From Bacteroidales bacterium (lineage in GTDB: Bacteria > Bacteroidota > Bacteroidia > Bacteroidales > UBA1715), in contig JAKSUA010000003.1 of NCBI GenBank assembly GCA_024409235.1, positions 73,309 to 137,308 of the forward strand: 64,000 nucleotides of DNA. Direction: 5' to 3'. The translations under genes were made by a program, and so were the position numbers. Positions 1 to 10,003 of this stretch are shown piece after piece (the first letter of the stretch is position 1; the number at the start of each line of letters is the position of its first letter). The notes below the pieces were generated by a model that searched no databases, was not told the origin of the DNA, and was given only the letters and a program-made list of their open reading frames with translations.

Positions 1-1370
1 GAAGTAACTTCAAACGATTTTGAAATTGATTTCTCTGTGTCTGTTTCAAATTTGTCACGCCAAATAACAACGTATTTTCCAGGCTGTAAAGTAACAACAT
101 CAGGTTTTCTGCTATCTGGGCTTAAGTAAGTAACGAATTCCAAATCGGTGTTTCTATCTTGATAGATAGCTCCGATTCCTAACTGTGGACGATTAAATGT
201 AACGTGACCGGGTTGAGGAATCTTTATTGTTTTTATCTCGTCGGGTTTGATTTCCACATCGTAGAAATAGGTACGAGGTGTTGTTAAAACTTCCAAGTCA
301 TATTTTCCGACAATGTACTTAACTTTTTCATTTGCCTGCTGTACGTTAAGCGTGTTCATGTCGCCTTGTTGACGGACAATTGTTTCGATAGGTACGCTCA
401 TATTAAATCCATATGGGCGTTCAACAATTAAATAGCCTTGTGCTGCGTCAATTTTCACAATTGTATGTTTCCCTGGTTCAAGATTTATGTTGTCTGCAAA
501 AACAGGAGGCAGAGTATGTACTTTTATTTTGTATGAAACAAGTGGATCGATAAAAAGTATGTCGGGTTCGGCAGGCTTAATTACGGAGTGTACGAAGTTA
601 TAGTGAATAAATCCAGTGGAATTATCATAAAATGTCATTGGAACATCTGTTTCACGAGGTTTTTTGTAAGCATCAAGTAAATATACTTGCAAAGGAGTAC
701 TCATTAATGCTCTTTCCATCGCCTGATTTAGAATTGGAAGAAAATCTAATTCGTTCTTTGCACTAAAAACTTGTCCTGCACAATCGAATAATTTATTGAA
801 GTCAACTTCGTTTCCAACTCCAATGATAAATGGTTTCAAAATGACACCTTTTGCCTGTAGTTCGCGGGAGATAGCACATGGATCGCCGTCGCAGGCTTCA
901 ACGCCATCGGTAATAAGAAATATAACGTTTCTCGCAGTTGTGTCTGGAGGAAAATCTTTGGCTGCCTGTTCTATTGAGTACGCAATAGGAGTAGTTCCAT
1001 GTGGTACTAAATTCAGGATTTTATTTGTTATTTCTGGAAAATTGTTTTTCCCGAAAGGAACTTCCAAATGTGAATCCTTACAATCTTGAGGAGGAAATGG
1101 ACTTCGGTTTCCATAGATACGCAGTGCAATTTCTACGTTTGGAATTTTTGAAACACTGTCAATAAAAGGAATAAGAATACTTTTTGCGACTTCCATTTTT
1201 GTGTTGCGTTCCCAAACGCCTAACATACTATAGGAACCATCGAAAATGAAAAGAATTCTTGTTAAGGGCATTACATTCGGAACTTCAGCTAATCTTTGTG
1301 CCGAACATGGCGTAAAACAAAGACTAAAAGCAGAAAAAAGTGCTATCAATATGCTCCGAAATCTTTTCAT
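1..1370 (-). CDS. VWA-domain secreted protein, 3' end cut by window edge
   Basis: The open frame starts at an ATG at 1370 and runs off the left edge without a stop, giving about 456 residues. Residues 1-24 form a signal peptide. The next segment is a von Willebrand factor A domain with a MIDAS-like DGSYS motif at residues 44-48, which normally coordinates a metal ion. The later part is beta-rich and contains segments that look like peptidoglycan-associated or Ig-type repeats, but I cannot name a domain there. It is probably a periplasmic or surface binding protein. A minus-strand -7 box lies at 1387-1394, and the gene is divergent from the rRNA methyltransferase. The C-terminus, and therefore any sorting signal, is not visible. 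Confidence 0.8.
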   Translation of the reverse strand, partial: MKRFRSILIALFSAFSLCFTPCSAQRLAEVPNVMPLTRILFIFDGSYSMLGVWERNTKMEVAKSILIPFIDSVSKIPNVEIALRIYGNRSPFPPQDCKDSHLEVPFGKNNFPEITNKILNLVPHGTTPIAYSIEQAAKDFPPDTTARNVIFLITDGVEACDGDPCAISRELQAKGVILKPFIIGVGNEVDFNKLFDCAGQVFSAKNELDFLPILNQAMERALMSTPLQVYLLDAYKKPRETDVPMTFYDNSTGFIHYNFVHSVIKPAEPDILFIDPLVSYKIKVHTLPPVFADNINLEPGKHTIVKIDAAQGYLIVERPYGFNMSVPIETIVRQQGDMNTLNVQQANEKVKYIVGKYDLEVLTTPRTYFYDVEIKPDEIKTIKIPQPGHVTFNRPQLGIGAIYQDRNTDLEFVTYLSPDSRKPDVVTLQPGKYVVIWRDKFETDTEKSISKSFEVT

Positions 1371-1386
1371 AATCTTTTAGTTAATG

Positions 1387-1394
1387 CAAATATA
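1387..1394 (-). promoter_or_regulatory. Bacteroidetes -7 box for the VWA gene
   Basis: Read on the minus strand this is TATATTTG, an exact match to TAnnTTTG, 17 nt before the start codon. No convincing -33 box was found at the usual distance. Confidence 0.5.
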
Positions 1395-1399
1395 TGTTT

Positions 1400-1430
1400 T
1401 TTGCCAATATTAAAAAACACATTACATTTG
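1400..1430 (+). promoter_or_regulatory. Promoter of the rRNA m5C methyltransferase gene
   Basis: TTTG at 1400-1403 and TACATTTG at 1423-1430 are separated by 19 nt, matching the Bacteroidetes -33/-7 consensus. The expected transcription start leaves a leader of only about 7 nt before the ATG at 1441. Confidence 0.65.
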
Positions 1431-1440
1431 CTCAATAGTT

Positions 1441-2823
1441 ATGGAAGATTCCGTTTTACAGACCTTTAGAGATTCAATCGCCTCAGTTGCAGATGCTGAT
1501 GCTCTGGTTGCTGCATTGCAAACAGAACGTTTGACGAGCATTCGTGTAAATCCGTTGAAAATCAGTGGCTTCAATCTTCCGAAAGTTCCATGGTGTGAAA
1601 ATGGATATTATCTAACAAAACGTCCGCTATTTACGTTAAATCCATTATTTCATGCGGGGACATTTTATGTTCAGGAAGCTTCGTCAATGTTTCTTGAAAA
1701 AATCATTAAGCCGCTTACGGAAAAGCCTTTACGAGTATTGGATTTATGCGCAGCTCCTGGTGGAAAAACTACTTTGGCACTTTCGCTTTTGCCAAAGGGA
1801 AGTTTGTTGGTTGCCAATGAAGTAATAAAAACTCGTTCTCAGATATTATCTGAAAATCTTATAAAATGGGGTCATTCAAATTGTATTGTGACAAACAACG
1901 ATCCTAAAGATTTTTGTTTCTTAAAAGGATATTTTGATTTAGTTATTGTTGATGCACCTTGTTCTGGCGAAGGAATGTTTAGAAAGGATTCTGATGCTAT
2001 ATCGGAATGGTCTCCTGAAAATGTGGATTTATGTAGCAAACGGCAGTTGCGAATTTTATACGATATTTGGGATTGCCTTGCTCCGAATGGAACGCTTATA
2101 TATAGTACCTGTACCTTCAACGAAAAGGAAAATGAGGATGTGGTTTCTCGTTTTATTGCAGAAAATAATGCTGTTTGCGAAAGAATCGAGCTTAATCCTG
2201 AGTGGAATATTACAGAGCGAGAGAAAAATGGTGCATTTTCATATCGTTTCTTCCCTCATAAAACAGAAGGAGAAGGGTTTTCTGTGTCAGTAATAAAAAA
2301 AACAGATGGCAATGAATATTCTACTCCTAAACGTATCCAGCAGTCGAAGAATTTCACAATTCTGTCTGAAAAAAATAAACAACCATATTCTCATCTATTA
2401 TTAACTGATAATCAGCTAATTTTCTCTGATAAAAGAAATTTCTTGTGGTCGTTTCCGCAAGAATATGAGAAGGTTCTTCTTGAAATTGCTTCCCATTGTG
2501 TTATTGTACACGCAGGTACACCTCTTGTGGAACTCTTAGGAAATAAAGTCAACCCATTGCCTGGACTTGCATTTTCAACGAGTTATAATTCGGAAAGCTT
2601 TACTTCGGCAGAGATTGACTTGGAAACCGCTGTGCGTTACTTCAAAAAGGAGCCACTTTTATTACCTAATGTTGAGAAAGGTTGGGTAAACATTACTTAC
2701 AAAAACGTTTCTGTTGGATTTGTAAAAAATATAGGAAATCGTGCAAATAATCCATATCCACAAGAGTGGGCGATTAAAATGAATATAGACTATAATCGTT
2801 TGGAAAACAGCGAATTCGAATAA
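1441..2823 (+). CDS. RsmF/NOL1-NOP2-Sun family rRNA (cytosine-5) methyltransferase
   Basis: This 460-residue protein belongs to the m5C RNA methyltransferases that use SAM to methylate 16S rRNA cytosines. The SAM-binding motif LDLCAAPGGKT lies at residues 100-110. The two catalytic cysteines of the family are visible: C174 in DAPCSGEGMF and C224 in YSTCTF. A C-terminal extension of about 150 residues resembles the PUA-like domain found in RsmF. The length fits RsmF-type enzymes. recO begins 2 nt after the stop, so the two are probably co-transcribed. The exact target cytosine cannot be told from sequence. Confidence 0.9.
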   Translation: MEDSVLQTFRDSIASVADADALVAALQTERLTSIRVNPLKISGFNLPKVPWCENGYYLTKRPLFTLNPLFHAGTFYVQEASSMFLEKIIKPLTEKPLRVLDLCAAPGGKTTLALSLLPKGSLLVANEVIKTRSQILSENLIKWGHSNCIVTNNDPKDFCFLKGYFDLVIVDAPCSGEGMFRKDSDAISEWSPENVDLCSKRQLRILYDIWDCLAPNGTLIYSTCTFNEKENEDVVSRFIAENNAVCERIELNPEWNITEREKNGAFSYRFFPHKTEGEGFSVSVIKKTDGNEYSTPKRIQQSKNFTILSEKNKQPYSHLLLTDNQLIFSDKRNFLWSFPQEYEKVLLEIASHCVIVHAGTPLVELLGNKVNPLPGLAFSTSYNSESFTSAEIDLETAVRYFKKEPLLLPNVEKGWVNITYKNVSVGFVKNIGNRANNPYPQEWAIKMNIDYNRLENSEFE

Positions 2824-2825
2824 CA

Positions 2826-3542
2826 ATGTTGGTTGAGACAGACGCAATAATTCTTCATACAATAAAATATTCCGAGACGAGTATTATTGCGCATGTTTTT
2901 ACAGAAGAGTTTGGAAACGGAACATATATAATGAATAATGTTCGGACAAACCGTTCGAAAATGGCATTGTTTCAGCCGTTATCTTTAGTTCGTATCTCGG
3001 CGTATCGAAAAAAAGATCCAAAGCAAATTCATAGAATTTCAAATATTTCGTTTATTCAGGTTCCGACCTCTGTTACGAATAACATTGTAAAATCTTCAAT
3101 CTCCATGTTCGCAGGTGAGATTGTTAATCGAATCTTTACCGAGGAGGAGTATTCTACATCGATTTTTTCTTTTCTTAAGTCGTTTGTTGTCTTATTAGAG
3201 AATTCTCAAGAGAATTACGCCAATCTGCATATTCTTTTTCTTCTTCATTTGACAAAATTTTTAGGTGTGTTTCCTCAGAATAACTATAGTTTGTCAAGAA
3301 GATACTTTTCTCTAACGTTGGGAGAATTTGTTGAAACAGAAAGCGACGGAACTGTGCTTATGGAGAAAAATAGTTTGTTGTTTCTAAAAATTCTTAATAC
3401 GCGAAATATCGATGAGTCTATTTCTTTGACTCAACAGGAACGTCAGAGTCTTTTGTCCGCATTACTTCTTTACTATGATATTCATATTTGTAAAACACAG
3501 AATATCAAATCGTTTGAAATATTGAAAATGGTTTTTGAATAG
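2826..3542 (+). CDS. recO: DNA repair protein RecO
   Basis: At 238 residues the length is typical for RecO. The N-terminal OB-fold shows the family pattern: it begins with a segment for short-range DNA binding (residues 5-70), containing ILHTIKYSETSIIAHVFT. The remaining helical part lacks an obvious CxxC zinc site. RecO loads RecA on SSB-coated single-stranded DNA with RecR and RecF. The gene follows the rRNA methyltransferase after 2 nt and converges with mfd, whose stop lies 3 nt beyond the recO stop; no terminator hairpin separates them. Confidence 0.88.
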   Translation: MLVETDAIILHTIKYSETSIIAHVFTEEFGNGTYIMNNVRTNRSKMALFQPLSLVRISAYRKKDPKQIHRISNISFIQVPTSVTNNIVKSSISMFAGEIVNRIFTEEEYSTSIFSFLKSFVVLLENSQENYANLHILFLLHLTKFLGVFPQNNYSLSRRYFSLTLGEFVETESDGTVLMEKNSLLFLKILNTRNIDESISLTQQERQSLLSALLLYYDIHICKTQNIKSFEILKMVFE

Positions 3543-3545
3543 CCT

Positions 3546-6500
3546 TTAAGCTTCTATTCCCTTTATTGCAATTAGAATCTGCATAGACTCCCTTATGCTT
3601 GTTACATTGCGGAAGGTTAATGTAAGTTTTCCCTGTGATTCTTTCATGGCACAAGTCCTTGGATTTTGTTGAACGAAATTAAGCACTTGTGTAAATACAG
3701 GAGACTGATAAAACAATGAGTTCTGATTAGCAATAAAATAGTTTATCATCATCTTGTTCTTCAGAGTGATTTTTTCTATTCCTAACGAAATTGCAAGCCA
3801 ACGAAGGCGGACAATATTTAGCAAATCCATACTTTCCTGTGGAATTTCACCAAATCTGTCAATAAGTTGTTTCTCAAACACTTGTAATCCTTCTTCGTTC
3901 GAAATGTTATCAAGTTCACGATAGAGTTTTACACGTTCACTTGTGTTTTCGATGTAATAATTCGGGAACAAAATACCAAAGTCAGTATCAATGTGGCAAT
4001 CAGAAACAAACTGCATTGATTCCAACTGTGCTTTGGCTTCTTTTCTTCCTTCCTCGGAACCTGCAAACATGTCACGGAATTCATTTTCTTTCAATTCAAG
4101 CATAGCTTCATCAAGAATTTTCTGATATGTTTCATAACCAATATCCGAAATGAATCCGCTTTGTTCTGCTCCAAGAAGATTTCCTGCGCCACGAATGTCA
4201 AGATCCTGCATGGCGATATTAAATCCGCTTCCTAATCCGGAGAAATCTTCGATTGCCTGTAAACGACGTCTTGCATCATCAGGAAGAAGATTCAGTGGAG
4301 GAGCCATTAAATAACAGTAAGCCTTTTTATTTGATCGTCCAACACGTCCTCGCAACTGATGCAAATCACTCAGACCGAAGTGATGAGCATCATACACAAT
4401 CATAGTATTCGCATTTGGAATGTCTAATCCGGATTCAATAATAGTTGTTGCAATGAGAACATCATATTCATGATTAATAAAATCAAGCATGATTTGTTCC
4501 AACTGCGGTCCTTCCATTTGTCCGTGTCCAACAATTGTTCGAACTTTTGGACAAAGTTTCTTTATATGGGCTTCTATGTCGTAGATGTTCGAAACGCGGT
4601 TATTTATTACAAAAACCTGCCCTCCTCGTTCTACTTCATACATAATGGCTTCTTTAACAATATCGTCGCTCGGTGTATGGAGTTCAGTGATTATTGGATG
4701 TCGGTTTGGCGGCGGAGTGTTTATGATTGCTAAATCCCGGGCACCCAAAAGAGAAAACTGCAGTGTTCTTGGAATTGGAGTAGCAGTTAAAGTTAAGGTA
4801 TCGACGTTAACTTTTAGCTGTTTTAACTTTTCTTTTATTCCAACTCCAAACTTCTGTTCTTCATCAATAATTAAAAGTCCTAAATCTTTGAACTTTACAT
4901 CTTTACCGACAAGTCTATGCGTTCCGATAATAATATCAGTTTTTGCAGAGGCAAGATTTTCTAAGGATTCTTTCTGCTGTTTCGTAGAACGTAAACGGCA
5001 GATATAATCAACCGAGCAAGGGAAATTTTTTAATCGGCTGGAAAAAGTTTTATAATGCTGTAAAGCAAGAATTGTTGTAGGAACGAGTACTGCAACTTGT
5101 TTTCCGTCAGCAACAGCCTTAAATGCGGCGCGTATGGCGATTTCTGTTTTCCCAAATCCAACATCACCGCAGACTAACATATCCATTGGATATGGAGCTT
5201 CCATTGCAGTTTTTACTTTTTCCGTAGCAACTGCCTGATCAGGAGTGTCTTCAAAGAAAAAAGAAGCCTCTAGTTCATTCTGTAAATATGAATCTGGAGA
5301 ATATTGGAAACCGCTTTGAGCTTTACGTTCGGCATACAATGCAATAAGTTCCTTTGCAATGTCCTTAACTTTTTTCTTGGTTTTTTGTTTTGTGTTTTGC
5401 CAAACTGCTGAGCCTAATTTATGTAAAGTTGGTGTTACGCCATCTTTTCCCTTGTATTTGGAGATTTTATGTAGTCCATTAATGTTTACATACACAAGAT
5501 CATTGTCGCGATACACTAACTTAACTGCTTCCTGAACAGTGCCATTATTTACTATTCGTTCAAGTCCGGCAAATTTGCCTATACCGAAATCGATATGTAC
5601 TACAAAGTCACCAGGATTTAGTTCTTTTAAATCTTGAACGGTAAGACTTTCAGAGGAAATTATTTTTTTCTTTCGTTTATGTGCATGATACCTGTCAAAA
5701 ATCTCGTGGTCGGTATAGCAACAAACACGTAAATCGTTGTCTATAAATCCTTTTGAAATAGAAGTGATAATAGGATTTAATTTTACATTCGGATTTATTT
5801 CTGCAAAAATTTCCTGAATTCTATCGTATTGAGTTTGTGTTTGACTTATAAAGTAATTTAAATAGCCATTTTCTTGATTTTGAACAAGTTGTTGCCCGAA
5901 TAAATCAAATTTTTTGTTGATTTTTGGATGTGGTTCTGTGTGAAATTCAAATGTAAAAGCGTTATCAAACGATGTTGAGGTATAAAGTTCACATAAACGA
6001 ATCTTTTCACAGAATTCACGGAGCAATCCCGGCGGCATCATTACTTGTGTGATTTCCTTTAGTTTCGCTTCATCTGATTTGTAAACTTTAGAAGCTTGGG
6101 ATTCTATCGACTCAATTCTTCCTATATTCTCATCTAAATTTCTGCAAAAAACTACAGGATTGTTAAGATATTCATAGATTGGAATGTATGTTTTCTTTTG
6201 TGCAGAATTCTGAACATCGGGAATGATATTGAATTTCTCAACTTTTTCAACGGAAAGCTGGTCATCAACATTAAATGTGCGGATACTCTCAATTTCGTCT
6301 CCGAAGAAATCTACACGATAAGGTAAATCGTTCGAGAAGCTAAAAATATCAATAATACTTCCGCGGACGGAGAACTGTCCTGGAACTGTCACAAAATCAA
6401 CACGTTCAAAACCGAATTCGTAAAGAAGATCATTAATGAATTGTGCATCAACTTGTTCTCCAACGTGTAAGACGTGGATTTTTGTCTGAAATTCTTTTTT

Positions 6501-6905
6501 AGAAATAACCTGTTCCAACAATGCTTCAGGGTATGTTACAACAATGTGTGGATATTCATTTTTTGTAAGTTGTTCCAATACTTCTGTTCTAAGTAGCATA
6601 TTGGATTTATCAGGCTGCTCGTACTGAATAGAACGCTTATATGCCGAAGGAAATAATAAGGAATATTTCGCTCCTAAAAGACTCGTTAAATCATCTAATG
6701 CATCCGAAGCTTCATCCGCATCAGGCATAACAACTAGCATGTCATTTTTTAAATTATTGAACAGCAACGCGATGAAAAAATATGGTTCAGAACCATTCAT
6801 TCCACGCAACAATCCTTTAAATTTTGGATTGTTTTGCAGCTCATTCAATAATTTTCTAAAATGAGGATGTTTATTAAAACCTAATGCAAAATCTTGAAAA
6901 TTCAC
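3546..6905 (-). CDS. mfd: Transcription-repair coupling factor Mfd
   Basis: The 1119-residue protein removes RNA polymerase stalled at DNA lesions and recruits UvrA. The N-terminal third is the UvrB-like damage-recognition module. A CarD-like RNA-polymerase interaction domain lies around residues 430-510 and begins near GDFVVHIDFGIGKF. The SF2 translocase follows, with Walker A GDVGFGKTE near residue 580 and the DEEQ Walker B near 681. The C-terminal TRCF domain closes the protein. Full length is close to the family norm. The gene starts 3 nt after the stop of the membrane-anchored hypothetical upstream, so they form one minus-strand operon. Confidence 0.96.
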   Translation of the reverse strand: MNFQDFALGFNKHPHFRKLLNELQNNPKFKGLLRGMNGSEPYFFIALLFNNLKNDMLVVMPDADEASDALDDLTSLLGAKYSLLFPSAYKRSIQYEQPDKSNMLLRTEVLEQLTKNEYPHIVVTYPEALLEQVISKKEFQTKIHVLHVGEQVDAQFINDLLYEFGFERVDFVTVPGQFSVRGSIIDIFSFSNDLPYRVDFFGDEIESIRTFNVDDQLSVEKVEKFNIIPDVQNSAQKKTYIPIYEYLNNPVVFCRNLDENIGRIESIESQASKVYKSDEAKLKEITQVMMPPGLLREFCEKIRLCELYTSTSFDNAFTFEFHTEPHPKINKKFDLFGQQLVQNQENGYLNYFISQTQTQYDRIQEIFAEINPNVKLNPIITSISKGFIDNDLRVCCYTDHEIFDRYHAHKRKKKIISSESLTVQDLKELNPGDFVVHIDFGIGKFAGLERIVNNGTVQEAVKLVYRDNDLVYVNINGLHKISKYKGKDGVTPTLHKLGSAVWQNTKQKTKKKVKDIAKELIALYAERKAQSGFQYSPDSYLQNELEASFFFEDTPDQAVATEKVKTAMEAPYPMDMLVCGDVGFGKTEIAIRAAFKAVADGKQVAVLVPTTILALQHYKTFSSRLKNFPCSVDYICRLRSTKQQKESLENLASAKTDIIIGTHRLVGKDVKFKDLGLLIIDEEQKFGVGIKEKLKQLKVNVDTLTLTATPIPRTLQFSLLGARDLAIINTPPPNRHPIITELHTPSDDIVKEAIMYEVERGGQVFVINNRVSNIYDIEAHIKKLCPKVRTIVGHGQMEGPQLEQIMLDFINHEYDVLIATTIIESGLDIPNANTMIVYDAHHFGLSDLHQLRGRVGRSNKKAYCYLMAPPLNLLPDDARRRLQAIEDFSGLGSGFNIAMQDLDIRGAGNLLGAEQSGFISDIGYETYQKILDEAMLELKENEFRDMFAGSEEGRKEAKAQLESMQFVSDCHIDTDFGILFPNYYIENTSERVKLYRELDNISNEEGLQVFEKQLIDRFGEIPQESMDLLNIVRLRWLAISLGIEKITLKNKMMINYFIANQNSLFYQSPVFTQVLNFVQQNPRTCAMKESQGKLTLTFRNVTSIRESMQILIAIKGIEA

Positions 6906-6908
6906 TGC

Positions 6909-7487
6909 TTACATAAAATTTTCAGCATCTTTTTTCAAGACACTTAATGCATTGACAATAGGATTAGTTGGTTGCATAACCATTGCTTTGAGAATTGCTT
7001 CACTCAATGCTGCTGCCGGTGCACCTGCGGCAACTTTTTGTGATTCTTCGTTAACAAGACGGATAAGACTATCTTTTGCCATTTTCACGGAATCCCAGGC
7101 TGCTTGCGAAACATAAATCTGCTGAGAAAGATTGTGCTCAAATTCTGCACGGATTGTTATGAGTAATTCCTGGTGCATTAAACCAGCCGTCATAGTTGGC
7201 GTTTGCACGCGTAGTAACAATGATTCAGGACTTATTCTTTCCAGTAAAAGTACCAAACGTTCGTATGCCTGAATTCGCAATGGCATAGTGATTTTTGCAT
7301 TTTCAATTTTTCGTAGCTCGTTGTTCTTTGTTTTTTCGTTTTCTAAGAAAAATTTCATCAATTCGTTGCTCGAATTAGTCTGATGTTGACGTTCTTCAGC
7401 AATAAATTTTTTAATCAAGAAATAGGAACATAGAAAAACTACTATCGAAGGAATTGTTAGTTCTAGTAATATTATGATTGTGTCCAT
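6909..7487 (-). CDS. Membrane-anchored coiled-coil hypothetical protein (Bacteroidetes-conserved)
   Basis: The 192-residue protein has one N-terminal membrane segment (about residues 5-27), then a basic and glutamate-rich coiled-coil stretch. A helical domain follows that contains AYERLVLLLERISPESLLLR. It resembles a family conserved in Bacteroidetes (my recollection is the DUF7935 type) with no known function. It sits between a secreted hypothetical and mfd with spacings of 10 and 3 nt, so it is likely co-transcribed with them. The predicted orientation places the coiled coil in the cytoplasm; that is inference. Confidence 0.7.
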   Translation of the reverse strand: MDTIIILLELTIPSIVVFLCSYFLIKKFIAEERQHQTNSSNELMKFFLENEKTKNNELRKIENAKITMPLRIQAYERLVLLLERISPESLLLRVQTPTMTAGLMHQELLITIRAEFEHNLSQQIYVSQAAWDSVKMAKDSLIRLVNEESQKVAAGAPAAALSEAILKAMVMQPTNPIVNALSVLKKDAENFM

Positions 7488-7497
7488 TTTAAATGTT

Positions 7498-8211
7498 TTA
7501 TGGGATTCTTTTAGCTATTTTTTTTGCAACTACCGGAAGATATTGATCACATATCTGGTCGATGTCATTAACTTTTGCAGAAAACTGCATTGATGCAATG
7601 TCGCCGCAAACAAATTTTCCTAGTGAATTAAAAATCACATAGTGAACTTTTATTGTACGCTGGTAGGTGTTTTCTGCAACGCTGTAAGGATTTGAAAAGT
7701 CACCAAGTAATTCAAACTGAGTTAAATACACAACATATTGAGCTTGATAACTTTGTATTAAGTCTGAGAACAACTGCTGGTCTTGTAATTTAACACTAAT
7801 TAATTTGTTGCTGTTATCTGTTGTAGTGCTAACAATTTCTCCAGCCATTATGTGAGGATTCTGTCCAGATGATTTTTTGTGTTTGTTTATATCTGCATCG
7901 TCCTTGTCGCAAAGTGCATAAACAGCGTTATTGTGAACGACATCCAAATCTGTACTTGCATCGGTAGTATAAGTTCGTAATAAACTCGACACATTCATGG
8001 AATCTTTCAGTGCGGAATAAATATGCATGTCAAGATCGGTACGAATCTTTTCAATAGATTTATCGTATGAGATTTCGGAATATCTGCAGATTTTTTCAGA
8101 CTCCTGATTATTATACATTTTTGCATCGAAAGGCACTATCAAAATGTTTTTTTGGGCAAACAGTGCCGAAGAAAGAATGCAAGCGAGATATAAACAAATG
8201 ATTCGTCTCAT
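7498..8211 (-). CDS. Secreted hypothetical protein
   Basis: The 237-residue protein has a signal peptide (residues 1-19, ending SALFAQ), so it is exported. After cleavage it begins KNILIVPFDAKMY, a beta-strand pattern seen in periplasmic or outer-membrane lipoprotein-like proteins that assemble as tetramers or bind ligands, but I do not recognise the family. It is the first gene of the mfd block; the next gene lies 10 nt downstream. No repeats, membrane segments or catalytic motifs were found beyond the signal. Confidence 0.65.
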   Translation of the reverse strand: MRRIICLYLACILSSALFAQKNILIVPFDAKMYNNQESEKICRYSEISYDKSIEKIRTDLDMHIYSALKDSMNVSSLLRTYTTDASTDLDVVHNNAVYALCDKDDADINKHKKSSGQNPHIMAGEIVSTTTDNSNKLISVKLQDQQLFSDLIQSYQAQYVVYLTQFELLGDFSNPYSVAENTYQRTIKVHYVIFNSLGKFVCGDIASMQFSAKVNDIDQICDQYLPVVAKKIAKRIP

Positions 8212-8286
8212 TTTTTGTATGCTTAAAATTTTGTTAAAAGTACAAAAACTTACTATACTTTATTTTACTACGGTAAAGTTTTTGGT

Positions 8287-9186
8287 TTATTCGTCCTTTT
8301 TATTGTTAATCAGTGCCAAAAACAAACAGAAATGGATGCTCTTTTTCACGAACCATACATACATTCTTGAACAAAATGTTTTGAAACGACACACACACTT
8401 TGAATTACCATAATTCAAATTTAAATGAGTATCTACAAAGATTTCCATAGCATTATAAAATGCAGTAATACTCGCTTTTTTGTTTTTTTGAGTGCTAACA
8501 CCCTTTACATGCGTTATTCGTGTAGTCGGCAAATAATAATTTTTATAACCTTGTAAAAGAATCCGATATGAAATATCTATATCTTCTCCATAGAGAAAAT
8601 AGCGCTCATCAAGCAAACCAATTTCGTCAAGAATGGATTTACGGAGAAACATATACGCACCAGCAAGTATTTCTATTTCAGACATTTCATTCTCCGACAA
8701 ACCACCTAAATAGTAATGGTTGAATGTATTCGATTTTGGGAATAATTTATATAAACCACTCATCTTGCAAAAGGCCACAAAAGGTGTTGGAACTCCTCGT
8801 TTTGATTCCGGAAGGAAATTCCCGTTTGCATCATACATTTTCACGCCCAAACCACCACAATCTGGATGTTCATCCATAAACGACACACAAGTAGAGAACG
8901 TGTCTGGACATACGGTCGTATCCGGATTTAAAAGTAAAATATACTCTCCTGTTGCTTGTCGTATTGCTTGATTATTTGCCGCAGCGAATCCCACATTCTC
9001 CTTATTCGCAATCAGTTTTACCCAAGGGAATTTGTCGGAAACCATTGCACAAGAATTGTCCGTTGATGCATTATCAACCACGAAAACCTCGCCGTCAATG
9101 CCTTGCATAGCCTGTTGCACCGAAAGAAGACAACGTTCCAACTCGTCACAAACAGAATAATTGACTATGCTTACCGACAATTTCAT
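8287..9186 (-). CDS. Family 2 glycosyltransferase (rhamnosyltransferase-like)
   Basis: The 299-residue protein has a GT-A fold of the WbbL/rhamnosyltransferase type. It starts MKLSVSIVNY, then VVDNASTDNS (residues 36-45), and has the nucleotide-binding NPDT at 87-90. Later motifs GAYMFLR and LYGEDIDISYR are typical of these enzymes. I chose the ATG at 9186 because it lies 2 nt after the deacetylase stop; an in-frame upstream extension would overlap that gene and adds no conserved sequence. It probably transfers a sugar from a nucleotide donor during polysaccharide or lipopolysaccharide assembly at the inner membrane. Acceptor and sugar cannot be predicted. Confidence 0.88.
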   Translation of the reverse strand: MKLSVSIVNYSVCDELERCLLSVQQAMQGIDGEVFVVDNASTDNSCAMVSDKFPWVKLIANKENVGFAAANNQAIRQATGEYILLLNPDTTVCPDTFSTCVSFMDEHPDCGGLGVKMYDANGNFLPESKRGVPTPFVAFCKMSGLYKLFPKSNTFNHYYLGGLSENEMSEIEILAGAYMFLRKSILDEIGLLDERYFLYGEDIDISYRILLQGYKNYYLPTTRITHVKGVSTQKNKKASITAFYNAMEIFVDTHLNLNYGNSKCVCRFKTFCSRMYVWFVKKSIHFCLFLALINNKKDE

Positions 9187-9188
9187 TA

Positions 9189-9824
9189 TTACAATTCTAT
9201 TGGGGCCAGAGTGTAGCCTTCGTTCAACAAAAACTCTATTGATTTTGGCAATGCATAGAGCAAATTCTTCTCGGATTTCGGAGAATCGTGAAATACAATT
9301 ATAGATCCATTGCGGACATAATTTTTCACATTCAAAAAGCAATCCTCACCCGACAGATTTTTATCGTAATCCATAGTAATAATATCCCACATTATAACCT
9401 GGAAATCATTGTAAATCTTATTTGCCTGTAATGGTCCTATTTTACCATATGGTGGTCGGAACAACTTACTTCCTGTGATTTCTGCTGCCTTATAGACATT
9501 TTCCACATAAGTTTTATTATCTGTAATCCAACCTTTTAGATGATTATAGGTATGGGAACCGATTGCATAGCCGCCATCTCGTACCATTTGGTACACTTCG
9601 GGGAATTTGAAAACATTCTCGCCAACCATAAAAAAAGTTGCGGGAACATTGTATTGCTGTAAAATGTTGATTACCCGGCGAGTATATGTAGGCACAGGTC
9701 CGTCATCAAATGTTAGATAGACAGTTTTTTCTTTCTGTGGCAATCTAAAATGAGCCCTTGAATAAATCCATTCAGCTACAATAGGTGGCTGAGCTTTAGT
9801 AACATCAAATATTGGCTGCTTCAT
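9189..9824 (-). CDS. Polysaccharide deacetylase (NodB domain)
   Basis: This 211-residue carbohydrate esterase family 4 protein shows all main motifs: TFDDGP (residues 38-43, catalytic base and metal Asp), SHTYNH (90-95, metal-binding His91 and His95) and RPPYG (123-127). The late FHDSPKS motif supplies the catalytic His. No signal peptide is visible, so it is probably cytoplasmic or non-classically placed. It removes N-acetyl groups from a sugar polymer, commonly peptidoglycan or an exopolysaccharide. Coupling with the downstream GT2 (2 nt) suggests a shared surface-glycan role. Confidence 0.88.
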   Translation of the reverse strand: MKQPIFDVTKAQPPIVAEWIYSRAHFRLPQKEKTVYLTFDDGPVPTYTRRVINILQQYNVPATFFMVGENVFKFPEVYQMVRDGGYAIGSHTYNHLKGWITDNKTYVENVYKAAEITGSKLFRPPYGKIGPLQANKIYNDFQVIMWDIITMDYDKNLSGEDCFLNVKNYVRNGSIIVFHDSPKSEKNLLYALPKSIEFLLNEGYTLAPIEL

Positions 9825-9956
9825 AAAAACATTTTAAGTATGCCAAAATTCGTTATTTTACTTGATTCTATTTTAAATCATCTCATTTTTTTTCAAAACA
9901 CTTTTCAAGATTCTTTATTTAGAAACAACTTATTCAAGAATTTTCTACTTTTTTTA

Positions 9957-9964
9957 TATTTTTG
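9957..9964 (+). promoter_or_regulatory. -7 box upstream of efp
   Basis: TATTTTTG matches TAnnTTTG exactly and lies 39 nt before the efp start in the 179-nt gap separating efp from the divergent deacetylase gene. No clear -33 box is seen. Confidence 0.5.
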
Positions 9965-10003
9965 TAACCAAACAAAAAGATATCTCATTTAAAAACATTT
10001 AGT